This document shows positions 60,962-64,000 of a stretch of 64,000 nucleotides of DNA, piece after piece (the stretch's first letter is position 1; each line of letters opens with the position of its first letter). The stretch spans positions 3,100,001 through 3,164,000 of the forward strand of contig NZ_AP026866.1 in assembly GCF_042849255.1 (NCBI RefSeq), given 5' to 3'. The translations under genes were made by a program, and so were the position numbers. The stretch is from Oceaniferula spumae (lineage in GTDB: Bacteria; Verrucomicrobiota; Verrucomicrobiia; Verrucomicrobiales; Akkermansiaceae). The notes under the pieces were generated by a model, which ran no database searches, was not told the DNA's origin, and worked only from the letters and a program-made list of their open reading frames with translations.

Positions 60962-61345
60962 TTAGTTAGAGCCGAGTAGGCTCTCGATTGCCTTGAGAAT
61001 GACTCCCAAACCGGAGGTCTTGCTGACAAATGGCAGGCCTCCCTTCATCTGGATGCCTTCAGGATTATCTGAGTTTTCTTCGACCAGAGCGGTCAGCATG
61101 AGAACTGGGGTCTTCCCCAGGATGAAATCCGATTGAATAGCACCCACAACATCACCTCCATCCATGCCCGGCATCACCAGATCCACGATGCAAATGTCGG
61201 GTCTGAACTCGTGCGCGGCTTTCAGGGCCTTGGTGGGATCGTTGATCTGTACCACCTCGTAGCCTGATTCCTCCAGGTTCTCTGCGAGTAATTCAGTGAA
61301 ATCGACTTCATCGTCGATTAGTAGGACTTTGGGATTCGTTTTCAC
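60962..61345 (-). CDS. Stand-alone response regulator receiver
   Basis: Protein of 127 residues, a single CheY-like receiver. LIDDEVDFTELLAENLEESG gives the acidic pair, ICIVDLVMPGMDGGDVVGAI the phospho-acceptor Asp, and PFVSKTSGLGVILKAIESLL the Lys (K in VSK). There is no output domain, so it probably acts by protein contact. The start is GTG at 61345. It follows the PAS sensor kinase by 47 bases on the same strand and is presumably its partner. Confidence 0.87.
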   Translation of the reverse strand: MKTNPKVLLIDDEVDFTELLAENLEESGYEVVQINDPTKALKAAHEFRPDICIVDLVMPGMDGGDVVGAIQSDFILGKTPVLMLTALVEENSDNPEGIQMKGGLPFVSKTSGLGVILKAIESLLGSN

Positions 61346-61392
61346 AATATTGATACTCGCTAGTTCCTCTCATTGAAGCAAGGGGAGAAATG

Positions 61393-63561
61393 TTAATTTT
61401 TTTTCACCCGTAAAGTTAGGACCGCCACAGCCCCCGGACCATCGGTGCGGTTGGCAAGAATTAGCTCGCCGCCATGTAGCTCGGCAATCTTTCTGGATAC
61501 GGTTAGACCTAGGCCCGTTCCTTTTCCAGTGGATTTGGTGGTGAAGAAGGGATCAAAAAGTTTTCCTAACACCTCTTCGGGGATTCCTTTGCCTGTGTCT
61601 TTGACTTCGATTCGGATCATCTCGTCTCCTTCGCGAAGACGCTCCCTGAGTCGTGAGCCCTCATCATGGGCGACGTTTGTCATGTTGACTTGTTCCGTGC
61701 TGATAGAGAGCGCACCGCTGTCGCCCATCGAGTGCATGGCATTGATGAAAATATTCACCAGCACCTGTTCGATCTTGGTCTGGTCAGCATCCACTTCCGG
61801 CAAATTCTTACCAGGAGTAAAATCAATGGAGATACCACCTTTGACCAGCTGGTATTCCACGAGTTCGAGGGCCTCTCTCACAAGTTTGTTAGGATCGTAG
61901 CCGCGAAATTCTAACCGCCTGTCTGAGGAGTAATCTACCAGACCACGGACGATTTTTTTAGCCCGGTCGATGCCACGTTTCATCCGCGCGATCGTTTCCT
62001 TGCCTTTGGTGTCATCATCAGGAAGGCGGCGTTCAAGGAGCTCCAGGCCCATGCCAATCATCGCCAGTGGGTTCTTCACCTCATGGGCGACGCCTGCGGC
62101 CAAGCGTCCCACTGACTCCATTTTTTCAGCCTGTATCAGTTGCGCATGAGCATTCGTGAGGTTCTCGTGAGTTTGCATGAGTTCCAAGTTGAGGTCCTGG
62201 AGTTCCCGTTCGGCTTTTTTCCGCTCGGTGATGTCGGTGGAGATACCGCCGACGGCGTAAATTGCCCCGCTAAGATCGCGCATGGGGAACTTCATGGAAA
62301 CATAGTCGCGTAACCCATCAGGAAAATCGAGAGTCTCATCGAACTGCAGAGGTTTGCCGCGTTTGATCACGAGGGCATCATTTTTCTGCAGCCGCTTGAC
62401 CTTCTTGTTGTCGCCGATGACTTCCAAGTCCGTTTTTCCGACAACCTCCTTTGCTTTCAGATTGAAAATCTCTTCGAAGCGGCGGTTGACCATGAGATAC
62501 TTTCCGGAGACGGATTTGGCATACATCGGAGACGGGCTGTTATCGACGATTTCCTGCATCCGGTGCTCGGTCTGTCTCAGTGCCTCCCGTGCCTTTTCCT
62601 GCTCGGTGACATCTCGATTGATGCCCAGCACCCCGGAGACATGACCATCCTTGTCTTTCACAGGAACTTTGGTGGTGATGATGTGTCGTTTGGCGCCGCT
62701 GGAGTTCAGCATTTTGTAGGTGTTTTGGACGACGACCTCTTTTTTTCTCATGACCTCTTTGTCATCTGCCAAAAACTGCGCTGAGTGTTCTTTGGGGAAA
62801 AAATCGTAGGGTGTTTTCCCCACAACCTCCGCCGGGCTTTTAGCGCCAACGAATTTTGCCAGAGCTTTATTGGCGACAAGGTACTCGCCGCTTTCGCCGC
62901 GGATGTAAACACCATCGGGAATGCTGTCCAGCAGTGTCCTCAGGGTGTTACGTTCCTTTTCAAGAGCGTTCTGCGCTTCCACCATTTCAGTGATGTTACT
63001 GGAAACCCCGAAGGTCCCTATGGTGCGGCCTTTTTGATCGATGAGTGGCAGCTTGGATGTCAGCACCCAGGCATCTCCTCCGCCGGAGAGGTTTTCCTTT
63101 TCGATGAAGCGTTCCTTGCCTTTACCAGTGGCGAGGATCTGGATTTCGTCCTGGCGGTTTTTTGCCGCATTTTCAGGATCGAGGAACTCGGCATCCGATT
63201 TGCCTATCATATCTCCCGCAGACATGCCGGAGTAGTCAGCCAGCGCTTTGTTGACCTGTAGAAAGTTAGAGTCTCTGTCTTTGAAATAAATCCAAGCGGG
63301 CAAGGAGTCCATCAAGGCTCGGAAATATCTGTCGATCACATCACGTTGATTGCGCGTGCGTCTCAATTCCTGCCGACTTTCGAGTAGCTCCAAACGCACC
63401 GTGCCTGTGCCTCCCACCATCAGCATGAGCATCGCCAGTCCTAAACCAAGACAGGTCCATCGACCCCAGCTGGGGATCTCCTGGCCCACAGCGAGCACGA
63501 CGAGCAACAGGGCGACAGCCGTCCCCATGAGAGCAAACAGATTTTCTTTTCCCAAGTTCAC
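61393..63561 (-). CDS. Membrane-bound multi-PAS sensor histidine kinase
   Basis: Protein of 722 residues. Two N-terminal membrane helices (ALMGTAVALLLVVLAVG, CLGLGLAMLMLMVGGTGT) are followed by three PAS/PAC domains (~85-200, 205-325, 335-450: SLPAWIYFKDRDSNFLQV, SIPDGVYIRGESGEYLVA, NSPSPMYAKSVSGKYLMV). The kinase core has the H box in GVAHEVKNPLAMIGMGLELL, N box (VNIFINAMHSMGDSG) and G boxes (DTGKGIPEEVLGKLFDPFFT, GTGLGLTVSRKIAELHGGEL). It is of the NtrB/FixL type. It signals to the receiver encoded just downstream. No heme-binding His was recognised in the PAS domains, so the ligand is unknown. Confidence 0.9.
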   Translation of the reverse strand: MNLGKENLFALMGTAVALLLVVLAVGQEIPSWGRWTCLGLGLAMLMLMVGGTGTVRLELLESRQELRRTRNQRDVIDRYFRALMDSLPAWIYFKDRDSNFLQVNKALADYSGMSAGDMIGKSDAEFLDPENAAKNRQDEIQILATGKGKERFIEKENLSGGGDAWVLTSKLPLIDQKGRTIGTFGVSSNITEMVEAQNALEKERNTLRTLLDSIPDGVYIRGESGEYLVANKALAKFVGAKSPAEVVGKTPYDFFPKEHSAQFLADDKEVMRKKEVVVQNTYKMLNSSGAKRHIITTKVPVKDKDGHVSGVLGINRDVTEQEKAREALRQTEHRMQEIVDNSPSPMYAKSVSGKYLMVNRRFEEIFNLKAKEVVGKTDLEVIGDNKKVKRLQKNDALVIKRGKPLQFDETLDFPDGLRDYVSMKFPMRDLSGAIYAVGGISTDITERKKAERELQDLNLELMQTHENLTNAHAQLIQAEKMESVGRLAAGVAHEVKNPLAMIGMGLELLERRLPDDDTKGKETIARMKRGIDRAKKIVRGLVDYSSDRRLEFRGYDPNKLVREALELVEYQLVKGGISIDFTPGKNLPEVDADQTKIEQVLVNIFINAMHSMGDSGALSISTEQVNMTNVAHDEGSRLRERLREGDEMIRIEVKDTGKGIPEEVLGKLFDPFFTTKSTGKGTGLGLTVSRKIAELHGGELILANRTDGPGAVAVLTLRVKKN

Positions 63562-63670
63562 CTTGCGATCTAATCACAGGAGAAAAAAATAAACCAGACA
63601 TTAAGAATGGGACCACTTGAGTGCGGTCGCCGTGCTCAGCCTATCTAGTTTGGAAAGGGGATACTTCGGA

Positions 63671-64000
63671 TCACTCGATCGCCAGATAGAGAGTGGCTTT
63701 CGGGGGGATGTTACCCAGAGGAAGTCCACCGCCGACGAGTTCCATTTTATTCGACTTGGCAGACGTGGCAGAGCCTAAACGATCCGTGAAGTTGAAGGTG
63801 TCTTTTCTCCAACTCAGCCACTTGATGGCGTCTTCTGGAATTTGCACGTGAACGTTGTGGAACGTTTCAGAGGGGTGAAGATTGACCACCACCAGAAATG
63901 CTTGGCCGGAGGACTTATCCTGACGGAGGAAGCTGTAGAGCCAGTGACCGGAAACATGTTCGCCCCCGAGTCGACCATATTGTTCGTTCCCTCTGTTAGC
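63671..64000 (-). CDS. Alpha-amylase-family glycosidase, C-terminal end only
   Basis: The frame is open to the window edge, so only the last ~109 residues are present; the start lies beyond 64000. The visible part reads YGRLGGEHVSGHWLYSFLRQ, then FLVVVNLHPSETFHNVHVQI, and ends IPPKATLYLAIE. That is the look of the beta-sandwich C-domain of GH13 alpha-amylases (FLVVVNLHP with IPPKATLYL-like end). The specific enzyme cannot be told without the catalytic domain. Confidence 0.65.
   Translation of the reverse strand, partial: ANRGNEQYGRLGGEHVSGHWLYSFLRQDKSSGQAFLVVVNLHPSETFHNVHVQIPEDAIKWLSWRKDTFNFTDRLGSATSAKSNKMELVGGGLPLGNIPPKATLYLAIE

Noticed and set aside
1..64000. CRISPR array, prophage or insertion sequence
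   Set aside because: No spaced direct repeats, no transposase or phage structural genes, and no terminal inverted repeats were seen.

Overview
The window looks like a chromosomal segment from a Gram-negative member of the Verrucomicrobia, most likely the order Verrucomicrobiales. Four secreted proteins end in verrucomicrobial-style PEP-CTERM sorting signals (VPEPSS, hydrophobic segment, RRRR-like tail). There are two different exosortases. rplM-rpsI is followed by the 51-residue small basic protein that I know only from Chlamydiae and Verrucomicrobia. LpxA, SecA and an AmiC-type amidase show a lipid A-bearing diderm envelope. Most start codons lack an obvious Shine-Dalgarno sequence. The taxonomic call is inference from these markers; no rRNA gene is present.

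Layout: 1-5.8 kb is an exopolysaccharide/exosortase locus (TPR protein, exosortase fused to an EpsI-like domain, TPR membrane protein, polyprenyl-phosphate sugar transferase). 5.8-21.5 kb is mostly housekeeping: truA, an aspartate aminotransferase, prmA, a potassium channel, an HTTM membrane protein pair, rplM-rpsI-small basic protein, a RluB-type pseudouridine synthase, acs, NAD(P)HX repair, clpS-DUF2017. 21.5-28.3 kb holds a PEP-CTERM protein, a sugar dehydrogenase/cytochrome fusion, and a minus-strand triad of VIT/VWA PEP-CTERM protein, dedicated exosortase and EpsI-like protein. 28.4-37.1 kb has a PLD-family lipoprotein, a CreBC-like two-component system, an FKBP isomerase, ispF, radC, a further PEP-CTERM protein and a secreted hydrolase. 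37.1-41.7 kb holds a TlpA-like thioredoxin with an in-frame UGA, and a frameshifted M6-like protease of very unusual base composition. 41.8-50.3 kb carries secA with a small signal-peptide ORF in front, rmuC, an Fe/Mn SOD, two lipoproteins and pabB. 50.4-64 kb contains TPR and pseudokinase-FGE proteins, an amidase, lpxA, an inverted pair of REP-like hairpins, an endonuclease-lactonase fusion, an SLC13 transporter, tRNA-Gly(GCC), trpC, a PAS sensor kinase with response regulator, and the 3' end of an amylase-like gene.

Two observations stand out. First, the redoxin at 37138-38262 is interrupted by a TGA exactly at the first cysteine of its CGPC active site. A 7-bp hairpin with a GGUC loop lies 31 nt downstream, which is the arrangement of a bacterial selenocysteine codon with its SECIS element. 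Second, the 114-residue ORF just before secA has a Sec signal peptide and ends in RAPP plus six residues. That is the architecture of SecM/ApdA/ApcA-type translation-arrest secretion monitors. Both are inferences from sequence, with decisive tests given below.

The surface-protein theme links much of the window. The polysaccharide locus and its exosortase probably process the ordinary PEP-CTERM proteins at 8.3, 21.6 and 34.9 kb. The second exosortase sits in an operon with its own divergent substrate, the VIT/VWA protein.
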